A stretch of DNA of 64,000 nucleotides from a bacterium (GTDB taxonomy: Bacteria > Sumerlaeota > Sumerlaeia > SLMS01 > JAHLLQ01), in the NCBI GenBank assembly GCA_020444065.1, contig JAHLLQ010000002.1, positions 186,001 to 250,000 of the forward strand, written 5' to 3'. A model generated the notes under the pieces. It was not told where the DNA came from and did not search any database. It worked only from the letters and a program-made list of their open reading frames with translations. The position numbers were made by a program, and so were the translations under genes. Shown piece after piece: positions 8,994 to 16,631 of the stretch (its first letter is position 1; each line of letters opens with the position of its first letter).

Positions 8994-10460
8994 TTACTGA
9001 TTCACACCAAGCCAATCGCCTGCTTCGATGATCATTGTGCGGTTCGACCCGAGGATCAGCGTCACCGTCTTGCCGTCGCGTTCCACGCGCGCGCCGGAGT
9101 TATCCATCGCCGGCCACAGCACGGCGCCGCCTCGCGTCGGCGGAGCTTTCGCGAACTCCTCGGGCATACCGCGGAAACGCTTCCAATGCCCCATGCGCCG
9201 AGCCAGCGCCGCACTGAACTCCGTCGCGTCCTCGTCCGTGTCCCACACGGATCGCCATGCAATGAACCAACGCACATCATCGGCACCGGCAACGGTCACA
9301 AGCTCATCGCCTCCCCAGCCGGCCGCGCCTTCGTACGGAACTTCGGCGTGAACCAACGGGTTGGTTGAGAGAAGATTGATCGTCGGAAACTCATCCGGCA
9401 GCGCCAGGATCAGGCGCGTCATCCACTCGCCCTGCGGGCTGCGATAAATCTCTTTCAACCCATTGTGCTCTTCCCATTCGGGGAGGCTTACCTCGATCGG
9501 AGGTTCCTTCTCCGGCCAGTACTTCTCCGGGTGCAGAATTTGTTCTGTGGACTGCGGAACATCCTCAAAAACTCGTTCGCGGAAGTTCGGCATTCCATCG
9601 ATCTGAAGCTGCATGAGGAACTTCAGGCCGGCCAGGTACGGATAGAGCAGCATCTGCGTCAGCGCCGGCGGCACTGCCTCCAATTGCTCCGTCTGCTGAT
9701 CCATGATCGCATTCAGGCCAAGCATGTCCTTCGGACTGAAATTCTCTTTTCCCCATTCCGTCATCAGCAACGTCGCATCGCCTTCGATGATGGCTTGCGT
9801 GGCGTACATCTGATCCTCATTCTCAACACGGAAGGGCAGATCGTCGAAATTGTAATTCTGATCCTGCAGCGCGTGACAGATTTCGTGAGAAAGCAGCACG
9901 CGCCCAAGGAACGATTTGGGGTCGAACGTATCGACCACATACAGCGTCTTGTCCTTGTCGTTGTACAAGCCGCCGACCTGTTCTTCGAGGAGATCCTGGT
10001 ACACGATCCGAAGGTCCGCATCGCGCGGAATCAGCTCCAGATGTCCCCACGTCATCTCGTAGCCCCGCACGGCTTCCGGCGTTAGTTCCTCGCTCAGCAA
10101 CTTGTCCAGCAGTGCCGACAGCGCATCCGAATCCAGGATATTGGATTCGATCTTGGTCTTCAGCTCCAGATCACGAATCTCCGCTGTCTGCTCCGCGATC
10201 CGATCCACCATGGCCTTGTACTTGGCCTCTTCGTAGCGCGGTCCCATGGCCTTGAGCTCGGCCTTCAGATCCGCGAGGCGCTGCTTCGCCAGATCGGCCT
10301 CCTGCTGGGCGATGCTCAGGCGGAGTTCCATCTTCTGGAGCTGCTCCTGGCACGGATCGGCGGTTTCGCCTGAATCCTGGGCATTCAATGGGACAATCAA
10401 AGCCCCCATCATGATGACGGTTGCCAGAAAGCGACCAAGGCCGGAAGTTTTGGCGTGCAT
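8994..10460 (-). CDS. Exported protein with HExxH metalloprotease motif
   Basis: 488 residues with a Sec signal peptide (cleavage after PLNAQ near residue 28). Residues 35-110 are strongly helical and charged and should form a coiled coil. A zinc-protease motif HEICH (192-196) is followed by EGDA (Glu226), a plausible third zinc ligand about 30 residues later, as in gluzincins. Its target is unknown. GAGGAGG lies ahead of the chosen ATG; longer in-frame extensions run back over ruvC and are rejected. It is divergent from ruvC across 100 bases. No pro-peptide or cell-wall-binding domain was recognised. Confidence 0.75.
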   Translation of the reverse strand: MHAKTSGLGRFLATVIMMGALIVPLNAQDSGETADPCQEQLQKMELRLSIAQQEADLAKQRLADLKAELKAMGPRYEEAKYKAMVDRIAEQTAEIRDLELKTKIESNILDSDALSALLDKLLSEELTPEAVRGYEMTWGHLELIPRDADLRIVYQDLLEEQVGGLYNDKDKTLYVVDTFDPKSFLGRVLLSHEICHALQDQNYNFDDLPFRVENEDQMYATQAIIEGDATLLMTEWGKENFSPKDMLGLNAIMDQQTEQLEAVPPALTQMLLYPYLAGLKFLMQLQIDGMPNFRERVFEDVPQSTEQILHPEKYWPEKEPPIEVSLPEWEEHNGLKEIYRSPQGEWMTRLILALPDEFPTINLLSTNPLVHAEVPYEGAAGWGGDELVTVAGADDVRWFIAWRSVWDTDEDATEFSAALARRMGHWKRFRGMPEEFAKAPPTRGGAVLWPAMDNSGARVERDGKTVTLILGSNRTMIIEAGDWLGVNQ

Positions 10461-10560
10461 TCGTTCCTCCTCGCGGGAAATCGTTGGGGCGGCCGTTTGC
10501 CCCGGGAATTGTACGCGGCCGCTGCGAAAACCTTGCCGAACTCGGCGAAGAAAGACAGCC

Positions 10561-11139
10561 ATGAGGATTCTAGGGATCGATCCCGGCTTGGCAAGCACAG
10601 GTGTCGGAGTCATCGAGCGCCAAGGCGAAGTCTGGCGCCTCGTGGACTCTCGCGAGGTGCGGACATCCTCCTCGGCTGCCCTGCCCGGGCGCCTGCAGAA
10701 GATTCACAATCTCGTCGCGGGCGAGATTGACGCGTATCAACCACAGTCTGTTGCGATCGAATCGATCTTCTTTGCCAAGAACGTCCGAAGTGCCGTCCTG
10801 ATGGCTCACGGCCGCGGCGTGGCGATCCTAGCGGCTTCGACCCAGAGACTGCCGGTGTTCGAATATTCTCCGCTCGAAATCAAGCAGTCCGTCCTCGGCA
10901 ACGGACGCGCCTCGAAGACCCAGGTCATGCAGATGGTCAAGGTTCTACTGGGGCTGGAGAAACTGCCGGCCTCGGATCACCAGGCCGACGCGCTGGCCTG
11001 TGCGCTGGCGCATGCCTATCGATCCGAATCGAAGGCACGCCTGGCCCAGGGCGATGATTCAACCGATGCAAGCGGGACGGAGGATGCGAAGGCGTTGTTG
11101 GCCCTGGCGAAACGTTCTCGCCATCGGCGACGGCGCTAG
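10561..11139 (+). CDS. ruvC: Holliday junction resolvase RuvC
   Basis: 192 residues. RuvC cuts four-way DNA junctions made during recombination, working with RuvAB. The acidic active site is visible as Asp7 (GIDPGLASTG), Glu67 (IESIF) and His140/Asp143 in SDHQADALA; the histidine variant is also found in Thermus RuvC. The C-terminal 35 residues are extra and basic (ends RSRHRRRR). ruvA and ruvB are not adjacent. The gene ends 4 bases before the convergent dxs. Confidence 0.93.
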   Translation: MRILGIDPGLASTGVGVIERQGEVWRLVDSREVRTSSSAALPGRLQKIHNLVAGEIDAYQPQSVAIESIFFAKNVRSAVLMAHGRGVAILAASTQRLPVFEYSPLEIKQSVLGNGRASKTQVMQMVKVLLGLEKLPASDHQADALACALAHAYRSESKARLAQGDDSTDASGTEDAKALLALAKRSRHRRRR

Positions 11140-11143
11140 CCGG

Positions 11144-13111
11144 TCACTTCGAGACTTCGCTCGGCACGGCTTCCTGCACGCGGTCCAGAATCGCATTCGC
11201 CATCTGGTTCGGCATCAAACCCAACTCCTCGAACAACTGCGTCGGGCTGCCGTGATCGACGAAACGATCCGGAATGCCAAAGCACGTTGCGCGCACGGGC
11301 GCCTCTTCTTCGGTCAGCAACTCATTGACGGCTGAGCCGAATCCACCGGCCAGCGCATTGTCCTCGGCCGTGAAGAGGAAGTCGTGTGTCTCCGCCAATT
11401 CGAGAAGCAGCGCACGATCCAGCGGCTTCACAAAGCGTGCATTCACAACCGTGACCGGATGCCCGAGACGATCGGCCAGAATCTCCGCCGTCTTCTCGAA
11501 GGCATCGACCATGTTGCCAATGCCGATCAAAGCCACGCGGCGCCCACGAGAGAGGATCTCCCCTTGGCCGATCGGAATCGTTTGGGAAGGCCCGGAGAAA
11601 TCTACACCGCTGCCCGCGCCCCGCGGATAGCGCACTGCAATCGGGCCGTCGGCGTGCTCGACACCGGTGCGCGTCATGTCGCGCAATTCCGCCTCATCCT
11701 TCGGGGCCATGATCACCATGTTCGGAATAATGCGCAGGTAGGACAGATCGAAGACACCGTGATGCGTCGGTCCGTCTGCGCCAACCAATCCACCGCGATC
11801 GAGAACGAAAAACACCGGCAGTTTCTGCAAAGCCACGTCGTGAATAATCTGATCGAAGGCGCGCTGCAGGAACGTCGAGTAGATCGCGCACACAGGCTTC
11901 AAACCTTCGCACGCCATGCCGGCGGCCATCGTGACGGCGCACTCCTCGGCGATGCCAACATCATAGAAACGATCCGGGAATTTCTCGCCAAAGAGGTCGA
12001 GTCCCGTGCCGCTGTCCATCGCTGCAGTGATGCCGACAATGCGATCGTTGGTTTCGCCGAGCTTCACGAGCGACTTGCCGAAGACCTTCGTGTAAGCAGG
12101 CGGGCCCTTCTTCTTCGCCATCACGCCGGTCTCGACTTTCATATTGGAGGCTGCGTGGTACTTGATTGGATCGTCCTCTGCGTACTTGTAGCCTTTGCCC
12201 TTCTGCGTGATGGCATGCAGCAGAATCGGCCCGTCCAGATCCTTGATCGAATTCAACGTCTCGACCAGCGCCTCGACATCATGCCCATCGACCGGGCCAA
12301 TGTAGCGGAAGCCCATTTCCTCGAAGAACATCCCGGGCACGATCATGCCCTTGATGGACTCCTCAACGCGGTGTGCCCAACCCAGGAACGTGTCCGGCGC
12401 GACCTTCTTGATCAGGCCGATGACGTCTTTGCGGAATTGCTTGTACCAGTTGTGCGTCACGGCCTTGCGGAACATCTCGTGCACGACCCAGACGTTCTTG
12501 CTGATCGACATCTCATTGTCGTTCAGAACGACCAGCATTCGCGTCTTTCGCAGACCGGCGTTGTTCATCGCCTCGTAGGCCATGCCGCCCGTCATCGCGC
12601 CATCGCCGATCACGGCCGCCACTCGGTTCGTCTCGCCCTGGTGATCCCGGGCCAGCGCCATTCCCAGCGCCGCAGAGATCGATGTCGAAGCGTGCCCTGC
12701 TCCGAATGAATCGGAATCGTTCTCAGCGCGCTTCAGGAAGCCTGACAGCCCGTTGTACTGGCGAATGGTCTCAAAATCGTCATTCCGGCCGGTCAGGATC
12801 TTCCAGGCGTAGGCCTGGTGCCCCACGTCCCACACGACCTTGTCGCGCGGCAGATCGTACTGATGCAGGAGCGCAACGGCGATATCCACCGCTCCGAGCG
12901 GCGCTCCGAAGTGCCCACCCTTGCGCGCGATCACATCGATGATCCGGTGGCGGACTTCCTTTGCAAGCTGCGTCAGTTGGGGGACGGTAAGCTGACGGAC
13001 GTCTTCCGGGCCCTTGATGCGAGGCAGAATAGCCTGCTCTGCGACCGCCTCGACGGCATGGTCGGCTTTCGCGCCGGCCTGACCGAGGGGTTCTGCGTGG
13101 GAATGCGACAT
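11144..13111 (-). CDS. dxs: 1-deoxy-D-xylulose-5-phosphate synthase
   Basis: 655 residues, with a slightly long N-terminus. It condenses pyruvate and glyceraldehyde-3-phosphate, using thiamine diphosphate, in the first step of the MEP isoprenoid pathway. Thiamine-site motifs are GHQAY (97-101), GHAS (139-142) and GDGAMTGG (169-176) with the metal-binding NDNEMS; the catalytic glutamate lies in VGIAEECAV and the transketolase C-domain in the last 130 residues. xseB is just upstream on the same strand (92-base gap), a common pairing, but the usual ispA is missing between them. Confidence 0.95.
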   Translation of the reverse strand: MSHSHAEPLGQAGAKADHAVEAVAEQAILPRIKGPEDVRQLTVPQLTQLAKEVRHRIIDVIARKGGHFGAPLGAVDIAVALLHQYDLPRDKVVWDVGHQAYAWKILTGRNDDFETIRQYNGLSGFLKRAENDSDSFGAGHASTSISAALGMALARDHQGETNRVAAVIGDGAMTGGMAYEAMNNAGLRKTRMLVVLNDNEMSISKNVWVVHEMFRKAVTHNWYKQFRKDVIGLIKKVAPDTFLGWAHRVEESIKGMIVPGMFFEEMGFRYIGPVDGHDVEALVETLNSIKDLDGPILLHAITQKGKGYKYAEDDPIKYHAASNMKVETGVMAKKKGPPAYTKVFGKSLVKLGETNDRIVGITAAMDSGTGLDLFGEKFPDRFYDVGIAEECAVTMAAGMACEGLKPVCAIYSTFLQRAFDQIIHDVALQKLPVFFVLDRGGLVGADGPTHHGVFDLSYLRIIPNMVIMAPKDEAELRDMTRTGVEHADGPIAVRYPRGAGSGVDFSGPSQTIPIGQGEILSRGRRVALIGIGNMVDAFEKTAEILADRLGHPVTVVNARFVKPLDRALLLELAETHDFLFTAEDNALAGGFGSAVNELLTEEEAPVRATCFGIPDRFVDHGSPTQLFEELGLMPNQMANAILDRVQEAVPSEVSK

Positions 13112-13203
13112 TACAGCGTTAGCCTCTCACAGGGCGGAGGTGTGGTCACCAATCGAACAATCGGACGTCTCGCGTGCAAGAGACGGGCCGGAGAGTGTGG
13201 CGA

Positions 13204-13461
13204 TCAGAATCCGTCCTCCTGATCCTCGAAATCCTCTGTTTCCAACTCTCCCTGGGCGTTCTCGCGGACGATTTGCACCCGCTTTTCCAGTTCCTCCAGC
13301 CGCTTCAGGCACTCCTGGCCGACTCGGCGCCCTTCCTCGTACAGTTCAATGGCCTTCTCGAGGTCCACCTCGCCGCTTTCCAGCTTCTCGACGACCGCCT
13401 CCAGGCGTTCAAGCGACTTCTCGAATGACTGGGGTTTCTTTGCTTTCTTCGTGTCCGCCAT
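13204..13461 (-). CDS. xseB: Exodeoxyribonuclease VII small subunit
   Basis: 85 residues, the usual size. It matches the XseB helical hairpin: FEKSLERLEAVVEKLESGE, then LEKAIELYEEG, then CLKRLEELEKRVQ. XseB binds XseA to form an exonuclease acting on single-stranded DNA; xseA is not in the window. The start MADTKK at 13461 fits the family; the frame extends 18 codons further upstream without support. Likely co-transcribed with dxs. Confidence 0.88.
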   Translation of the reverse strand: MADTKKAKKPQSFEKSLERLEAVVEKLESGEVDLEKAIELYEEGRRVGQECLKRLEELEKRVQIVRENAQGELETEDFEDQEDGF

Positions 13462-13635
13462 GGCAGTCCAGACAGTCCTCAGAATCCGCTGGGCAGAGGG
13501 ACTTTCGCCGCCCAAGCGCGAGTCTTCATCCTCTCGCGCTCCGGGGGCGCTGCGTCAAGTACAAGGGGGCGCACTGGCGCGACTGGACTTCATTCCGGCG
13601 CTGCCATTCTGGGCGAATCGCTATATGTCACTACT

Positions 13636-13653
13636 TTGTGAAAAAAAGCACAA
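13636..13653. promoter_or_regulatory. Second, imperfect Rex-like operator
   Basis: TTGTGAAAAAAAGCACAA. The left half site TTGTGAA is perfect; the right half is AGCACAA instead of TTCACAA. It lies 119 bases (centre to centre) upstream of the perfect site at 13755, about 11 helical turns, on the hydrogenase side of the xseB start. Confidence 0.5.
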
Positions 13654-13698
13654 TTTCGCCCTTGACCCTGAGGGGCATTGGGAATACCCCTACTGCCG

Positions 13699-13742
13699 AA
13701 CGCGCGAATGACCACTGGGGAGTAATCGCTCGCGCGTTTTCT
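13699..13742 (+). terminator. Hairpin with T-run in the hydrogenase leader; possible attenuator
   Basis: A perfect 9-bp stem (13699-13707 with 13730-13738) closes a 22-base loop and is followed by TTTTCTTT. It lies between the two Rex-like sites. If transcription starts upstream of it, it could attenuate the operon; otherwise it may end read-through. The long loop weakens the call. Confidence 0.4.
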
Positions 13743-13754
13743 TTACATCGGAAT

Positions 13755-13772
13755 TTGTGAATATTTTCACAA
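13755..13772. promoter_or_regulatory. Perfect Rex-type operator before the hydrogenase operon
   Basis: TTGTGAATATTTTCACAA has two perfect inverted 7-base halves (TTGTGAA/TTCACAA) around a 4-base centre, matching the known consensus for Rex, the repressor that releases DNA when NADH is high. It sits 20 bases before the probable first start codon (TTG 13792), where a bound repressor would block transcription. rex itself is not in the window. Confidence 0.8.
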
Positions 13773-13791
13773 TATGAGGGGAGGGAGTTCC

Positions 13792-14337
13792 TTGAACTTC
13801 GCACCGTCTACACCTGTATCCAGCCGCCGGGCTCGCGCCGAAAACCTCGAATTCGTCGCCCTGGCAATCTTCGCCTTCATTCTCCCGCTGATGCTTCGCC
13901 ACCCACAGGCGCTCGTCGGCACGGCGGTAAATACTGCCCTGATCCTCGGTGCGCTTCACCTGCGCTCCTGGGGGAAACTCCTCCCGCTGATCGTTCTGCC
14001 CTCCGTGGGCGCGATCGCCGGAGGCATGTTATTCGGTCCCGACGTCACCCTGGGCCTGGCGCTGCTGGCGCCGGTCATCTGGGCAGGAAACGGGGCCCTG
14101 GTCGTCGTTCTTCGACGACTGGAAGACCGTCGCTACCCGGCGGCGCTTCTCGCGGCTGCAGCGGCCAAGACGCTGCTGATCGGCGGGGGAGCGGTTGCCC
14201 TGGTCGCTGCAGGTCTTCTTCCGGCCGCCCTTGCCGGCGTGATGGCTCCGCTGCAGTTTGCGACGGTCCTGGCCGGTGGACTGCTCGCCTGGCCGTTGGC
14301 TCACCTGATCACCAAGACATTTTCGACGGATCGCTAG
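13792..14337 (+). CDS. Small integral membrane protein, first gene of the hydrogenase operon
   Basis: 181 residues with about five or six hydrophobic helices from residue 19 on, and an alanine-rich C-terminal half. The family was not recognised; the size and helix pattern resemble substrate-binding (S) components of ECF transporters, or small membrane proteins found beside iron hydrogenases. TTG 13792 is preferred because the strong Shine-Dalgarno GGGGAGGGAG lies just before it; the ATG at 13774 would be inside that motif and abut the Rex operator. It is followed by two intercistronic hairpins and then the NuoE-like subunit. A role in iron or cofactor supply to the hydrogenase is possible but only inferred from position. 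Confidence 0.65.
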   Translation: MNFAPSTPVSSRRARAENLEFVALAIFAFILPLMLRHPQALVGTAVNTALILGALHLRSWGKLLPLIVLPSVGAIAGGMLFGPDVTLGLALLAPVIWAGNGALVVVLRRLEDRRYPAALLAAAAAKTLLIGGGAVALVAAGLLPAALAGVMAPLQFATVLAGGLLAWPLAHLITKTFSTDR

Positions 14338-14364
14338 AGAGAATCTTCTCCGGCACCAAGCGCG

Positions 14365-14422
14365 CCCCGCGGGCTGCCACCGGACCGGCAGCCTGCGGGG
14401 GACCCCTCAGGCCGCGGCCTGA
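14365..14422 (+). other. Two tandem intercistronic hairpins
   Basis: The first stem pairs 14365-14378 with 14387-14400 (14 bp including one G-U) around an 8-base loop; the second is a perfect 16-base palindrome at 14407-14422. Neither is followed by a T-run. They sit in the 115-base gap between the membrane protein and the NuoE-like gene, so they may stabilise or process the mRNA and set unequal expression. Confidence 0.6.
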
Positions 14423-14452
14423 TGGCCTTCTTCCAATACGAGGAGAACTTCA

Positions 14453-14926
14453 ATGAGTGAAGCCACCATGGTTCCCGACATTTCGCGGACCGTTCAGAAG
14501 TGGCGTAAGAAGCGGGGCAGCCTGATCATGGCGCTCCACGAGATTCAGAACGCTTACGGCTACGTGCCGCGCAACGTTTCGTTGCAGCTTGCTCAACTCA
14601 TGGATGTGCCCCTGGCGCGCATCTATGAGGTGATCACCTTCTACAACTACTTCCGCCTCGAGCCGCCAGGAAAGAACGTCGTCTCCGTCTGCATGGGGAC
14701 GGCCTGCTACTTGAAGGGCGCAAAGGAACGCGAAAACGAATTCTGCGAGCAACTCGGCGTCGAAGAGGGTGAAACGACCGAGGACGGTCAAGTTCACCTG
14801 CAGTCGGTGCGCTGTGTCGGTTGCTGCGGACTATCACCGGTGGTCGTCGTCAACGGCGAGACCATGGGCAAGATCGGCCCCGAGGATGTGAAGTCGATCA
14901 TCCGCAAATGCCGGGAGGAGCACTAA
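14453..14926 (+). CDS. hydC: NADH-linked hydrogenase NuoE-like subunit
   Basis: 157 residues of the NuoE/24-kDa family. A helical N-domain (VQKWRKKRGSLIMALHEIQ) precedes a thioredoxin-like fold that binds one [2Fe-2S] cluster through Cys80, Cys85, Cys121 and Cys125 (CMGTAC, then CVGCC). In multimeric [FeFe]-hydrogenases this subunit passes electrons between the NuoF-like flavoprotein and the rest of the complex. It is preceded by AGGAG, and the NuoF-like gene starts 3 bases after its stop. Confidence 0.92.
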   Translation: MSEATMVPDISRTVQKWRKKRGSLIMALHEIQNAYGYVPRNVSLQLAQLMDVPLARIYEVITFYNYFRLEPPGKNVVSVCMGTACYLKGAKERENEFCEQLGVEEGETTEDGQVHLQSVRCVGCCGLSPVVVVNGETMGKIGPEDVKSIIRKCREEH

Positions 14927-14929
14927 GTC

Positions 14930-16576
14930 ATGGCAAAACTGGATCCGAAAGGTCTGGACGAACTCCGCGACCAGTACGCGGCCTCTCGTGGTGGCGGAAA
15001 CTGGATCAAGGTCGGTATGAGCACATGCGGTATCGCCGCAGGCGCAGAGCCCGTATACAGGGCCCTGGCCGATGCGGTGCGCGACCGCGAACTGAACATC
15101 GAAGTGCGAAAGACCGGCTGCGTCGGTATGTGCTCGATGGAACCGCTGGTCGAGATCAACGTCGATGGCGCGCCGCGCACCATGTACGGCGAGGTCGGTG
15201 TCGACGCGGCGCTGCGACTTCTGGATGAACACGTCGGGCGCAAGCATGTCGTTCCCGGCTTCCAGGTCCCCGGCGTCGATCAGCTCGGGTTCTACGAAGA
15301 GCCCGGCCACGACCCGAAGGCAAAGCAGCATCGCATCGTCTTGCGCAACTGCGGCATCATCGATCCGACTCACATTGAAGACTACATCGCCCGCGGCGGC
15401 TACCAGGGCATCAAGCGCGCGCTTGCTGAACTCGGCCCCGAAGGCGTGATCGACGAGATCAAAAAGAGCGGCCTGCGCGGACGCGGCGGTGCCGGCTATC
15501 CCGCCTGGATGAAGTGGTCCTTTGCGCGCAAGGCCGAGGGCGACGAGAAGTTCATGATCTGCAACGCGGACGAGGGCGATCCCGGCGCATACATGGATCG
15601 CAGCGTCCTCGAAGGCGATCCGCACGCCGTTATCGAAGGCATGTTGCTCGCCGGTTACGCCATCGGCGCAACAACAGGCTTCATGTATGTTCGCGCCGAG
15701 TATCCGCTCGCCATCGATCGCATCGAAAACGCGATCCGCCAGGCTCGCCGCTTGGGCCTGGTTGGCAAGAACATCCTGGGCAGTGACTTCAACTACGACC
15801 TCGAAGTTCGTCTCGGTGCAGGCGCCTTTGTGTGCGGCGAAGAGACGGCTCTGATGGCTTCGATCGAAGGCAAGCGCGGCACTCCCTGGCCGCGTCCCCC
15901 CTATCCGGCGGAGAAGGGCCTGTGGGGCAAGCCCTCCAACATCAACAACGTCGAGACCTTGGCCAACGTCGCACCGATCATTCGGAACGGCGGCGCCTGG
16001 TTTGCAAAGATCGGCACAAAGAAATCATCCGGAACAAAGGTCTTCGCCGTCACAGGCAAAGCGCGCCACTCGGGCCTCGTCGAGATTCCGATGGGCACTT
16101 CCCTTCGCGAAATCGTGATGGACGTTTGCGGCGGCGTTCCCCCCGGACGCCGTGTGAAAGCCGTCCAGACCGGTGGACCCAGCGGCGGCGTGATTCCCGA
16201 GGACAAACTCGATACTCCCGTCACCTACGAGAGCCTTCAGGAACTCGGTTCGATCATGGGTTCCGGCGGTATGATCGTCATGGACGATACAGACGGGATG
16301 CTCGACATCGCGCGCTTCTATATGGGCTTCTGCGTAGAAGAATCGTGCGGCAAGTGCGCTCCCTGCCGAATCGGCGGGAAGCAGATGATGAACATCCTCG
16401 ACAAGATCGCCGACGGCAATGGCACGCCGGACGATATCATTCTGCTGAAGCGCCTCGCGCGTTCCATGCGGAAGGCATCGCTGTGCGGTCTCGGCCAGAC
16501 GGCGCCGAATCCCGTGCTGTCGACTCTTCGTTACTTCATGAACGAATACGAAGAGAAACTGCTGCAGCCGGTTTGA
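14930..16576 (+). CDS. hydB: NADH-linked hydrogenase NuoF-like flavoprotein
   Basis: 548 residues. An N-terminal thioredoxin-like ferredoxin domain (1-105) has Cys33 in STCGIAAGA and Cys64/Cys68 in GCVGMC, like the small HndB protein of Desulfovibrio. The NuoF core follows: GRGGAGYP for NADH/FMN, CNADEGDPGAY, and GAGAFVCGEETAL. A [4Fe-4S] site uses Cys473, Cys476, Cys479 and Cys519. It oxidises or reduces NAD(H) with FMN. Unlike Thermotoga HydB it ends after the NuoF core (EYEEKLLQPV) and lacks the C-terminal two-cluster ferredoxin domain. The order is hydC-hydB-hydA. Confidence 0.92.
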   Translation: MAKLDPKGLDELRDQYAASRGGGNWIKVGMSTCGIAAGAEPVYRALADAVRDRELNIEVRKTGCVGMCSMEPLVEINVDGAPRTMYGEVGVDAALRLLDEHVGRKHVVPGFQVPGVDQLGFYEEPGHDPKAKQHRIVLRNCGIIDPTHIEDYIARGGYQGIKRALAELGPEGVIDEIKKSGLRGRGGAGYPAWMKWSFARKAEGDEKFMICNADEGDPGAYMDRSVLEGDPHAVIEGMLLAGYAIGATTGFMYVRAEYPLAIDRIENAIRQARRLGLVGKNILGSDFNYDLEVRLGAGAFVCGEETALMASIEGKRGTPWPRPPYPAEKGLWGKPSNINNVETLANVAPIIRNGGAWFAKIGTKKSSGTKVFAVTGKARHSGLVEIPMGTSLREIVMDVCGGVPPGRRVKAVQTGGPSGGVIPEDKLDTPVTYESLQELGSIMGSGGMIVMDDTDGMLDIARFYMGFCVEESCGKCAPCRIGGKQMMNILDKIADGNGTPDDIILLKRLARSMRKASLCGLGQTAPNPVLSTLRYFMNEYEEKLLQPV

Positions 16577-16631
16577 TCTGAACATCTTCCAGCAAAACAA
16601 CACGCAAGAGTGACCAAGAGAAGAGGGGAAA

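Noticed and set aside
11384-12709. 441-codon frame opposite dxs
   Set aside because: Histidine/arginine/aspartate-rich shadow of a well-supported gene.
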